Source of the DNA: Sycon ciliatum
Taxonomy: Eukaryota > Porifera > Calcarea > Leucosolenida > Sycettidae
DNA: 64,000 bases
Direction of reading: 5' to 3'
Assembly (NCBI RefSeq): GCF_964019385.1
Contig: NC_088649.1
Coordinates: forward strand, 12,966,138-13,030,137
The notes below the pieces were generated by a model. It was not told the origin of the DNA. It worked only from the letters and a program-made list of their open reading frames with translations, and searched no databases. Shown here piece by piece: positions 12,474 through 22,188 of this stretch; the first letter of the stretch is position 1, and each line of letters starts with the position of its first letter. A program made the position numbers and the translations under genes.

Positions 12474-14307
12474 TAGTTTAGTCGCAAAGTGAAGACTCAC
12501 GGGTAAAAAGCCCCAAACTTGGAGATAGGTTATTATTCAGCTTTCAGCAGCCGTGGGCGAGTTCTTTAGAGAAATGTGGGTCTTTTTCTGGGTGCCCTTG
12601 TCTATGTCCAGCTACACAACGAGATGAGGATGGTCATTGTCATTTTCTGAGCTGCGAACGGGCAGAAAGGTGAGAAAATGTCGGATTTTGACCATTTGTG
12701 CTCACCTTTCAATTTCAACGTACCTCTCTATAACATGAGCCAGCTGTAATGTCAGTAGTCGCATATGTTTGATTTTTGGTTTACTTGTAGGGCGCAGGCA
12801 CCCACATTTAGTGACCCAAAAAATTTGGCACTGCTGTGAATAGTTTAGTCGCAAAGTGAAGATTCACGGGTAAAAAGCCCCAAACTTGGAGATAGGTTAT
12901 TATTCAGCTTTCAGCAGCCATGGGCGAGTTCTTTAGAGAAATGTGGGTCTTTTTCTGGGTGCCCTTGTCTATGTCCAGCTACACAATGAGATGAGGATGG
13001 TCATTGTCATTTTCTGAGCTGCGAACGGGCAGAAAGGTGAGAAAATGTCGGATTTTGACCATTTGTGGTCACCTTTCAATTTCCACGTACCTCTCTATAA
13101 CATGACCCAGCTGTAATGTCAGTAGTCGCATATGTTTGATTTTTGGTTTGCTTGTACGGCGCAGGCACCCACATTCAGTGACCCAGAAAATTTGGCACTG
13201 CTGTGAATAATTTAGTCGCAAAGTGAAGATTCACGGGTAAAAAGCCCCAAACTTGGAGATAGGTTATTATTCAGCTTTCAGCAGCCGTGGGCGAGTTCTT
13301 TAGAGAAAGTTGGGTCTTTTTCTGGGTACCCTTGTCTATGTCCAGCTACACAACGAGATGAGGATGGGCATTGTCATTTTCTGAGCTGCGAACGGGCAGA
13401 AAGGTGAGAAAATGTCGGATTTTGACCATTTGTGCTCACCTTTCAATTTCAACGTACCTCTCTATAACATGAGCCAGCTGTAATGTCAGTAGTCGCATAT
13501 GTTTGATTTTTGGTTTGCTTGTAGGGCGCAGGCACCCACATTCAGTGACCCAGAAAATTTGGCACTGCTGTGAATAGTTTAGTCGCAAAGTGAAGATTCA
13601 CGGGTAAAAAGCCCCAAACTTGGAGATAGGTTATTATTCAGCTTTCAGCAGCCGTGGGCGAGCTCTTTAGAGAAATGTGGGTCTTTTTCTGGGTGCCCTT
13701 GTCTATGTCCAGCTACACAACGAGATGAGGATGGTCATTGTCATTTTCTGAGCTGCGAACGGGCGGAAAGGTGAGAAAATGTCGGATTTTGACCATTTGT
13801 GCTCACCTTTCAATTTCAACGTACCTCTCTATAACATGACCCAGCTGTAATGTCAGTAGTCGCATATGTTTGATTTTTGGTTTGCTTGTAGGAGCAGGCA
13901 CCCACATTCAGTGACCCAGAAAATTTGGCACTGCTGTGAATAGTTTAGTCGCAAAGTGAAGATTCACGGGTAAAAAGCCCCAAACTTGGAGATAGGGTAT
14001 TATTCAGCTTTCAGCAGCCGTGGGCGAGTTCATTAGAGAAATGTGGGTCTTTTTCTGGGTGCCCTTGTCTATGTCCAGCTACACAACGAGATGAGGATGG
14101 TCATTGTCATTTTCTGAGCTGCGAACGGGCAGAAAGGTGAGAAAATGTCGGATTTTGACCATTTGTGCTCACCTTTCAATTTCAACGTACCTCTCTATAA
14201 CATGACCCAGCTGTAATGTCAGTAGTCGCATTTGTTTGATTTTTGGTTTGCTTGTAGGGCGCAGGCACCCACATTCAGTGACCCAGAAAATTTGGCACTG
14301 CTGTGAA
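12474..14307 (+). repeat. Rearranged third copy of the 5-monomer unit
   Basis: The same total length as the units at 6971 and 8805 (1834 bp) and most of the same variants: TTTACTTGTAGG with CCCAAAAAATTT near 12781, ACACAATGAG near 12983, GAGCTCTTT with GGGCGGAAAG near 13661-13764, and TTGTAGGAGCAGG near 13889. One monomer (13209-13575, with GAAAGTTGGG and GGGTACCC) is foreign to the other copies, and the first monomer type is missing. It is therefore a shifted or gene-converted relative rather than an exact copy. Confidence 0.8.
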
Positions 14308-14911
14308 TAGTTTAGTCGCAAAGTGAAGATTCACGGGTAAAAAGCCCCAAACTTGGAGATAGGTTATTATTCAGCTTTCAGCAGCCGTGGGCGAGTTCTT
14401 TAGAGAAATGTGGGTCTTTTTCTGGGTGCCCTTGTCTATGTCCAGCTACACAACGAGATGAGGATGGGCATTGTCATTTTCTGAGCTGCGAACGGGCAGA
14501 AAGGTGAGAAAATGTCGGATTTTGACCATTTGTGGTCACCTTTCAATTTCAACGTACCTCTCTATAACATGAGCCAGCTGTAATGTCAGTAGTCGCATAT
14601 GTTTGATTTTTGGTTTGCTTTTAGGGCGCAGGCACCCACATTCAGTGACCCAGAAAATTTGGCACTGCTGTGAATAGTTTAGTCGCAAAGTGAAGATTCA
14701 CGGGTAAAAAGCCCCAAACTTGGAGATAGGTTATTATTCAGCTTTCAGCAGCCGTGGGCGAGTTCTTTAGAGAAATGTGGGTCTTTTTCTGGGTACCCTT
14801 GTCTATGTCCAGCTACACAACGAGATGAGGATGGGCATTGTCATTTTCTGAGCTGCGAACGGGCAGAAAGGTGAGAAAGTGTCGGATTTTGACCATTTGT
14901 GCTCACCTTTC

Positions 14912-14916
14912 AATTT
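14912..14916 (+). repeat. Target site duplication of transposon A, left
   Basis: AATTT directly before the CAGGGCT terminus. The monomer consensus reads CTTTCAATTTCAACG; the left flank keeps CTTTCAATTT and the right flank restarts with AATTTCAACG, so exactly these five bases are doubled. Confidence 0.85.
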
Positions 14917-14931
14917 CAGGGCTGGTATTTG
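14917..14931 (+). repeat. Transposon A left terminal inverted repeat
   Basis: CAGGGCTGGTATTTG, matching the complement of 16172-16186 at 13 of 15 positions (differences at the eighth and twelfth bases). Confidence 0.85.
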
Positions 14932-14945
14932 GGATCACAAAACGG

Positions 14946-14974
14946 GAAACACGTCGGAGGCCATCTTGAATCAC
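14946..14974 (+). repeat. Transposon A subterminal inverted block, left
   Basis: Begins GAAACACGTCGG and ends CATCTTGAATCAC. It pairs imperfectly with the complement of 16140-16167, which begins GAAACACGTGGG and ends CATTTTGGTTCAC, with one gap. It extends the inverted end structure to about 60 bp, as in elements with long degenerate termini. Confidence 0.75.
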
Positions 14975-15251
14975 TCTACGTCATCAGATACCCGCACGTG
15001 ATGCGGGGCCGCGAGATCGCGACTGCGCAAAAGTGTACTTGCCAGTGCAGTCTTTGACCTAGCTGCAAGAGCAAGTGCTATTTTATTTTTTGGTGGTGCT
15101 TGAACTAGCACGGTTCGAACTGCTTCCCTTCGACTTTCTTTGACAGAGCGGGTGCTGTTAGGGTTTCCTGTTGTCAGTTTGTATCCACCACCGGTCTTGT
15201 ATGTCAGTGCTTGTACAAGGAGGTGTTCAGTAGTTATTTTCAGTCCGCGCC

Positions 15252-15605
15252 ATGGGTCGCATCCAGGGTAGGAAAAAGTCGCACTCTGACCGGCTTGATT
15301 ATCCCGAGTCGAGAAAGAAGTGAACTAGTGGCCAGTTCGGCTCAGTATCATGGCCAGCTGGACGTAGATCAGATCGCCCCGAGGTCGAACAAGCCGACAG
15401 TAGTCCTGAAATCCTTACCTCGCAGAACATTGACGATGTGGAGCGCGGTGTTCAAGAACAAAGAACCATGGTAATAATAATTGGATTCGCTCCAGAAAAT
15501 TATTCTCGTGGTTCCCGGTTCCTTTCCCAATATTTCCTATGGTCTGGATACGTGCATCACGCTGAAGCCTATATGAATCAGATTGTAAGTCAGTCTTCTC
15601 TCTAG
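15252..15605 (+). pseudogene. Exon-like decayed reading frame inside transposon A
   Basis: The ATG at 15252 sits in GCGCCATGG, a strong eukaryotic start context, with an in-frame stop not far upstream. The frame starts MGRIQGRKKSHSDRL, a basic and hydrophilic N-terminus, hits TGA at 15321 after 23 codons, then stays open for 93 more codons to TAG at 15603. The second part is acidic (VEQADSSPEIL, NIDDVERG), then hydrophobic and aromatic (RFLSQYFLWSGYVHHAEAY). A GTAAGT donor lies at 15585-15590, so the true exon may end there. AATAAA follows at 15638. I recognise no domain; the part read has no zinc-ligand pattern of THAP or BED type. It could be a transposase first exon or a captured host exon. 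The 87-codon frame at 15211-15474 overlaps it in another phase and looks less protein-like. Coding origin is inferred, not shown. Confidence 0.35.
15585..15590 (+). promoter_or_regulatory. Candidate 5' splice site GTAAGT in transposon A
   Basis: GTAAGT matches the eukaryotic donor consensus and follows the open part of the frame at 15252-15605, 18 bases before its stop. It would make that frame an exon, but no matching acceptor or downstream exon was identified. Confidence 0.35.
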
Positions 15606-15637
15606 CTCAAGATTTTGCGAACATGTTATCATTGAAC

Positions 15638-15643
15638 AATAAA
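15638..15643 (+). terminator. Polyadenylation-like AATAAA in transposon A
   Basis: AATAAA lies 33 bases after the TAG at 15603. It is the canonical animal signal, but a hexamer can occur by chance, so this is suggestive only. Confidence 0.3.
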
Positions 15644-16139
15644 AGCAAAGGACACAGTGCAACAAATGGAAAATGCACGTCTCCTTCTTTTCCTTGCCGT
15701 GCGCACTGCACTGTCACATGTGCACAGTCTGCACTTCTGATTGGAAGGTGTCTTCCGTTTGTGAAAGAACCAGCGCAAATCGCGCGTGGCGCGGCGTCCT
15801 TCAAAACGACACAAGTGAGCTCCACATGAGCCGATTTTGACAATCGATGGCTCAAAATTTTCAGTAGGAGATGCTCCATACTTTGACCGAAGCGAATTTC
15901 GCCAAAACGATCCTAGAGGTGGGACACGTTTACCGAGTTTGAGGGTGGTATTTGAGGTCTAAATTGCGAAAATCAAAAAATCCTTCGGTGAATCCCTTTG
16001 CCCACATCTGAACTCGGTGCCTGCAAAATCTCAGCCTGCTAGAGAGAACTGTGGCTCACTTGCGTGGATTTGAACAGGCCAGAGTCGACGCGAAGTACGG
16101 CAAGATTCCCTGTACACAGCATGGTCTGACACATGTCAC
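15644..16139. other. Transposon A right interior, no supported gene
   Basis: About 500 bp between the AATAAA and the right inverted block. Short frames exist on both strands (for example minus strand 15607-15879, 90 codons, and plus strand 15623-15829), but they overlap one another in several phases and none shows a recognisable motif. The only structure I see is the hairpin at 15827-15854. Confidence 0.6.
15827..15854 (+). other. Hairpin in transposon A
   Basis: TGAGCC (15827-15832) pairs with GGCTCA (15849-15854), and inside it GATT pairs with AATC with a small bulge. Its role is unknown; it may be chance. Confidence 0.5.
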
Positions 16140-16167
16140 GTGAACCAAAATGGCGCCCACGTGTTTC
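16140..16167 (-). repeat. Transposon A subterminal inverted block, right
   Basis: The complement begins GAAACACGTGGG and ends CATTTTGGTTCAC, imperfectly matching 14946-14974. Confidence 0.75.
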
Positions 16168-16171
16168 TGTA

Positions 16172-16186
16172 CAAGTACTAGCCCTG
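16172..16186 (-). repeat. Transposon A right terminal inverted repeat
   Basis: CAAGTACTAGCCCTG, whose complement CAGGGCTAGTACTTG mirrors the left end. Confidence 0.85.
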
Positions 16187-16191
16187 AATTT
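16187..16191 (+). repeat. Target site duplication of transposon A, right
   Basis: AATTT, after which the satellite resumes with CAACGTACC exactly where the left flank stopped. Confidence 0.85.
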
Positions 16192-19100
16192 CAACGTACC
16201 TCTCTATAACATGACCCAGCTGTAATGTCAGTAGTCACATTGGTTTGATTTTTGGTTTGCTTGTAGGGCGCAGGCACCCACATTCAGTGACCCAGAAAAT
16301 TTGGCACTGCTGTGAATAGTTTAGTCGCAAAGTGAAGATTCACGGGTAAAAAGCCCCAAACTTGGAGATAGGGTATTATTCAGCTTTCAGCAGCCGTGGG
16401 CGAGTTCTTTAGAGAAATGTGAGTCTTTTTCTGGGTGCCCTTGTCTATGTCCAGCTACACAACGAGATGAGGATGGTCATTGTCATTTTCTGAGCTGCGA
16501 ACGGGCAGAAAGGTGAGAAAATGTCGGATTTTGACCATTTGTGCTCACCTTTCAATTTCAAGGTACCTCTCTATAACATGAGCCAGCTGTAATGTCAGTA
16601 GTCGCATATGTTTGATTTTTGGTTTGCTTGTAGGGCGCAGGCACCCACATTCAGTGACCCAGAAAATTTGGCACTGCTGTGAATAGTTTAGTCGCAAAGT
16701 GAAGATTCACGGGTAAAAAGCCCCAAACTTGGAGACAGGTTATTATTCAGCTTTCAGCAGCCGTGGGCGAGCTCTTAAGAGAAATGTGGGTCTTTTTCTG
16801 GGTGCCCTTGTCCATGTCCAGCTACACAACGAGATAAGGATGGTCATTGTCATTTTCTGAGCTGCGAACGGGCAGAAAGGTGAGAAAATGTCGGATTTTG
16901 ACCATTTGTGCTCACCTTTCAATTTCAACGTACCTCTCTATAACATGACCCAGCTGTAATGTCAGTAGTCGCATTTGTTTGATTTTTGGTTTGCTTGTAG
17001 GGCGCAGGCACTCACATTCAGTGACCCAGGAAATTTGGCACTGCTGTGAATTGTTTAGTCGCAAAGTGAAGATTCACGGGTAAAAAGCCCCAAACTTGGA
17101 GATAGGTTATTATTCAGCTTTCAGCAGCCGTGGGCGAGTTCTTTAGAGAAATGTGGGTCTTTTTCTGGGTGCCCTTGTCTATGTCCAGCTACACAACGAG
17201 ATGAGGATGGGCATTGTCATTTTCTGAGCTGCGAACGGGCAGAAAGGTGAGAAAATGTCGGATTTTGACCATTTGTGCTCACCTTTCAATTTCAACGTAC
17301 CTCTCTATAACATGACCCAGCTGTAATGTCAGTAGTCGCATTTGTTTGATTTTTGGTTTGCTTGTAGGGCGCAGGCACCCACATTCAGTGACCCAGAAAA
17401 TTTGGCACTGCTGTGAATAGTTTAGTCGCAAAGTGAAGATTCACGGGTAAAAAGCCCCAAACTTGGAGATAGGGTATTATTCAGCTTTCAGCAGCCGTGG
17501 GCGAGTTCTTCAGAGAAATGTGGGTCTTTTTCTGGGTGCCCTTGTCTATGTCCAGCTACACAACGAGATGAGGATGGTCATTGTCATTTTCTGAGCTGCG
17601 AACGGGCAGAAAGGTGAGAAAATGTCGGATTTTGACCATTTGTGCTCACCTTTCAATTTCCACGTACCTCTCTATAACATGAGCCAGCTGTAATGTCAGT
17701 AGTCGCATTTGGTTTGTTTTTATGTTTGCTTGTAGGGCGCATGCACTCACATTCAGTGACCCAGAAAATTTGGCACTGCTGTGAATTGTTTAGTCGCAAA
17801 GTGAAGATTCACGGGTAAAAAGCCCCAAACTTGGAGATAGGTTATTATTCAGCTTTCAGCAGCCGTGGGCGAGTTCTTTAGAGAAATGTGGGTCTTTTTC
17901 TGGGTGCCCTTGTCTATGTCCAGCTACACAACGAGATGCGGATGGGCATTGTCATTTTCTGAGCTGCGAACGGGCAGAAAGGTGAGAAAATGTCGGATTT
18001 TGACCATTTGTGGTCACCTTTCAATTTCAACGTACCTCTCTATAACATGACCCAGCTGTAATGTCAGTAGTCGCATATGTTTGATTTTTGGTTTGCTTGT
18101 AGGGCGCAGGAAACCACATTCAGTGACCCAGAAAATTTGGCACTGCTGTGAATAGTTTAGTCGCAAAGTGAAGATTCACGGGTAAAAAGCCCCAAACTTG
18201 GAGATAGGTTATTATTCAGCTTTCAGCAGCCGTGGGCGAGTTCTTTAGAGAAATGTGGGTCTTTTTCTGGGTGCCCTTGTCTATGTCCAGCTACACAACG
18301 AGATGAGGATGGTCATTGTCATTTTCTGAGCTGCGAACGGGCAGAAAGATGAGAAAATGTCGGATTTTGACCATTTGTGCTCACCTTTCAATTTCAACGT
18401 ACCTCTCTATAACATGACCCAACTGTAATGTCAGTTGTCACATATGTTTGATTTTTAGTTTGCTTGTTGGGCGCAGGCACCCACATTAAGTGACCCAGAA
18501 AATTTGGCACTGCTGTGAATAGTTTAGTCGCAAAGTGAAGATTCACGGGTAAAAAGCCCCAAACTTGGAGATAGGTTATTATTCAGCTTTCAGCAGCCGT
18601 GGGCGAGTTCTTTAGAGAAATGTGGGTCTTTTTCTGGGTGCCCTTGTCTATGTCCAGCTACACAACGAGATGAGGATGGGCATTGTCATTTTCTGAGCTG
18701 CGAACGGGCAGAAAGGTGAGAAAATGTCGGATTTTGACCATTTGTGCTCACCTTTCAATTTCAACGTACCTCTCTATAACATGAGCCAGCTGTAATGTCA
18801 GTAGTCGCATATGTTTGATTTTTGGTTTGCTTCTAGGGCGCAGGCACCCACATTCAGGGAACCAGAAAATTTGGTACTGCTGTGAATAGTATAGTCGCAA
18901 AGTGAAGATTCACGGGTAAAAAGCCCCAAACTTGGAGATAGGTTATTATTCAGCTTTCAGCAGCCGTGGGCGAGTTCTTTAGAGAAATGTGGGTCTTTTT
19001 CTGGGTGCCCTTGCCTATGTCCAGCTACACAACGAGATGAGGATGGTCATTGTCATTTTCTGAGCTGCGAACGGGCAGAAAGGTGAGAAAATGTCGGATT

Positions 19101-19253
19101 TTGACCATTTGTGCTCACCTTTCAATTTCAACGTACCTCTCTATAACATGAGCCAGCTGTAATGTCAGTAGTCGCATTGGTTTGATTTTTGGTTTGCTTG
19201 TAGGGCGCAGGCACCCACATTCAGTGACCCAGAAAATTTGGCACTGCTGTGAA

Positions 19254-22188
19254 TAGTTTAGTCGCAAAGTGAAGATTCACGGGTAAAAAGCCCCAAACTT
19301 GGAGATAGGGTATTATTCAGCTTTCAGCAGCCGTGGGCGAGTTCTTTAGAGAAATGTGGGTCTTTTCCTGGGTGCCCTTGTCTATGTCCAGCTACACAAC
19401 GAGATGAGGATGGTCATTGTCATTTTGTGAGCTGCGAACGGGCAGAAAGGTGAGAAAGTGTCGGATTTTGACCATTTGTGCTCACCTTTCAATTTCAACG
19501 TACCTCTCTATAACATGACCCAGCTGTAATGTCAGTAGTCGCATATGTTTGATTTTTGGTTTGCTTGTAGGGCGCAGGCACCCACATTCAGTGACCCAGA
19601 AAATTTGGCACTGCTGTGAATAGTTTAGTCGCAACGTGAAGATTCACGGGTAAAAAGCCCCAAACTTGGAGATAGGTTATTATTCAGCTTTCAGTACCCG
19701 TGGGGGAGTTCTTTAGAGAAATGTGGGTCTTTTTCTGGGTGCCCTTGTCTAAGTCCAGCTACACAACGAGATGAGGATGGTCATTGTCATTTTCTGAGCT
19801 GCGAACGGGCAGAAAGGTGAGAAAATGTCGGATTTTGACTATTTGTGCTCACCTTTCAATTTCCACGTACCTCTCTATAACATGAGCCAGCTGTAATGTC
19901 AGTAGTCGCATATGTTTGATTTTTGGTTTGCTTGTAGGGCGCAGGCACCCACATTCAGTGACCCAGAAAATTTAGCACTGCTGTGATTACTTTAGTCGCA
20001 AAGTGAAGATTCACGGGTAAAAAGCCCCAAACTTGGAGATAGGGTATTATTCAGCTTTCAGCAGCCGTGGGCGAGTTCTTTAGAGAAATGTGGGTCTTTT
20101 TCCGGAAGGCCTTGTCTATGTCCAGCTACACAACGAGATGAGGATGGTCATTGTCATTTTCTGAGCTGCGAACGGGCAGAAAGATGAGAAAATGTCGGAT
20201 TTTGACCATTTGTGCTCACCTTTCAATTTCAACGTACCTCTCTATAACATGACCCAACTGTAATGTCAGTTGTCACATATGTTTCATTTTTAGTTTGCTT
20301 GTAGGGCGCAGGCACCCACATTAAGTGACCCAGAAAATTTGGCACTGCTGTGAATAGTTTAGTCGCAAAGTGAAGATTCACGGGTAAAAAGCCCCAAACT
20401 TGGAGATAGGTTATTATTCAGCTTTCAGCAGCCGTGGGCGAGTTCTTTAGAGAAATGTGGGTCTTTTTCTGGGTGCCCTTGTCTATGTCCAGCTACACAA
20501 CGAGATGAGGATGGGCATTGTCATTTTCTGAGCTGCGAACGGGCAGAAAGGTGAGAAAATGTCGGATTTTGACCATTTGTGCTCACCTTTCAATTTCAAC
20601 GTACCTCTCTATATCATGAGCCAGCTGTAATGTCAGTAGTCGCATATGTTTGATTTTTGGTTTGCTTGTAGGGCGCAGGCACCCACATTCAGGGAGCCAG
20701 AAAATTTGGTACTGCTGTGAATAGTATAGTCGCAAAGTGAAGATTCACGGGTAAAAAGCCCCAAACTTGGAGATAGGTTATGCTTCAGCTTTCAGCAGCC
20801 GTGGGCGAGTTCTTTAGAGAAATGTGGGTCTTTTTCTGGGTGCCCTTGCCTTTGTCCAGCTACACAACGAGATGAGGATGGTCATTGTCATTTTCTGAAC
20901 TGTGAACGGGCAGAAAGGTGAGAAAATGTCGGATTTTGACCATTTTTGCTCACCTTTCAATTTCAACGTACCTCTCTATAACATGAGCCAGCTGTAATGT
21001 CAGTAGTCGCATTTGTTTGATTTTTGGTTTGCTTGTAGGGCGCAGGCACCCACATTCAGTGACCCAGAAAATTTGGCACTGCTGTGAATAGTTTAGTCGC
21101 AAAGTGAAGATTCACAGGTAAAAAGCCCCAAACTTGGAGATAGGTTATTATTCAGCTTTCAGCAGCCGTGGGCGAGTTCTTTAGAGAAATGTGGGTATTT
21201 TTCTGAGCCCCTTGTCTATGTCCAGCTACACAACGAGATGAGGATGGTCATTGTCATTTTGTGAGCTGCGAACGGGCAGAAAGGTGAGAAAATGTCGGAT
21301 TTTGACCATTTGTGCTCACCTTTCAATTTCAACGGACCTCTCTATAACATGACCCAGCTGTAATGTCAGTAGTCGCATTTGTTTGATTTTTGGTTTGCTT
21401 GTAGGGCGCAGGCACCCACATTCAGTGACCCAGAAAATTTGGCACTGCTGTGAATAGTTTAGTCGCAAAGTGAAGATTCACGGGTAAAAAGCCCCAAACT
21501 TGGAGATAGGGTATTATTCAGCTTTCAGCAGCCGTGGGCGAGTTCTTTAGAGAAATGTGGGTCTTTTTCTGGGTGCCCTTGTCTATGTCCAGCTACACAA
21601 CGAGATGAGGATGGTCATTGTCATTTTCTGAGCTGCGAACGGGCAGAAAGATGAGAAAATGTCGGATTTTGACCATTTGTGCTCACCTTTCAATTTCAAC
21701 GTACCTCTCTATAACATGACCCAACTGTAATGTCAGTTGTCGCATATGTTTGATTTTTAGTTTGCTTGTATTGCGCAGGCACCCACATTCAGTGACCCAG
21801 AAAATTTGGCACTGCTGTGAATAGTTTAGTCGCAAAGTGAAGATTCACGGGTAAAAAGCCCCAAACTTGGAGATAGGTTATTATTCAGCTTTCAGCAGCC
21901 GTGGGCGAGTTCTTTAGAGAAATGTGGGTCTTTTTCTGGGTGCCCTTGTCTATGTCCAGCTACACAACGAGATAAGGATGGTCATTGTCATTTTCTGAGC
22001 TGCGAACGGGCAGAAAGGTGAGAAAATGTCGGATTTTGACCATTTGTGCTCACCTTTCAATTTCAACGTACCTCTCTATAACATGAGCCAGCTGTAATGT
22101 CAGTAGTCGCATTTGTTTGATTTTTGGTTTGCTTGTAGGGCGCAGGCACCCACATTCAGTGACCCAGAAAATTTGGCACTGCTGTGAA
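19254..22188 (+). repeat. 8-monomer higher-order repeat, copy 1 (2935 bp)
   Basis: Private markers in order are TCTTTTCCTGGG with AAAGTGTCGG, CAGTACCCGTGGGGG with CTAAGTCC, ACATTAAGTG, TATATCATGAG with TTGGTACTGC and AATAGTATAG, CTGAACTGTGAACGG with CATTTTTGCTC, and GGGTATTTTTCTGAGCCC with AACGGACC. All recur 2935 bases later. Differences from copy 2 are few, such as TCCGGAAGGCC against TCCGGGTGGCC and TTGCCTTTG against TTGCCTATG. Confidence 0.95.

Larger units (their letters stand above)
1..14911 (+). repeat. Satellite array part 1, ~367-bp monomers in tandem
   Basis: About 40 head-to-tail copies of a 367-bp unit, entering the window mid-monomer. Landmarks recur in a fixed order: TAGTTTAGTCGCAAAG, CACGGGTAAAAAGCCCC, CAGCTTTCAGCAGCCG, GAGTTCTTTAGAGAAATG, CAGCTACACAACGAG, GAAAGGTGAG, CTCACCTTTC, TATAACATGA, TTTGCTTGTAGGGCGCAGG, AATTTGGCACTGCTG. 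Spacing can be checked between equivalent points, such as 10718 to 11085 (367) and 11085 to 11819 (734). Copies differ by a few substitutions and rare 1-2 bp indels. No copy is inverted. 367 bp is close to two nucleosome repeats, which is common for satellites (general knowledge). The part contains no gene; frames of 61-80 codons are by-products of the repeat. It ends where transposon A interrupts a monomer. Confidence 0.99.
14917..16186. mobile_element. Transposon A, 1270-bp non-autonomous TIR DNA transposon
   Basis: Seen: a non-satellite insert that splits a monomer cleanly. Its ends are inverted repeats: CAGGGCTGGTATTTG on the left and the complement CAGGGCTAGTACTTG on the right (13 of 15). 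A second inverted block of about 28 bp lies inside them (14946-14974 against 16140-16167), and AATTT is duplicated on both sides. No transposase-length frame exists, so it must be moved in trans or be dead. Known: CAGGG-type ends are typical of hAT elements, which usually make 8-bp duplications; a 5-bp duplication is atypical, so the superfamily is uncertain. The interior holds a decayed exon-like frame (15252-15605), a polyadenylation-like AATAAA at 15638-15643 and a hairpin at 15827-15854. It occurs once in the window. Confidence 0.85.

Noticed and set aside
15091..15122. tRNA-derived Pol III promoter in transposon A
   Set aside because: GGTTCGAAC at 15112 resembles a B box start, but the last positions do not fit and no convincing A box or cloverleaf lies upstream.
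14917..16186. Helitron
   Set aside because: It has terminal inverted repeats and a target duplication, and lacks the TC start and CTRR end of Helitrons.
5215..18050. Recurring 61-codon plus-strand frames (for example 10718, 11085, 11819, 17865)
   Set aside because: They appear only where a monomer has TGTGG, TGCGG or TTAGG instead of the usual TGAGG, which removes a stop. They follow the repeat spacing and have no coding signature.
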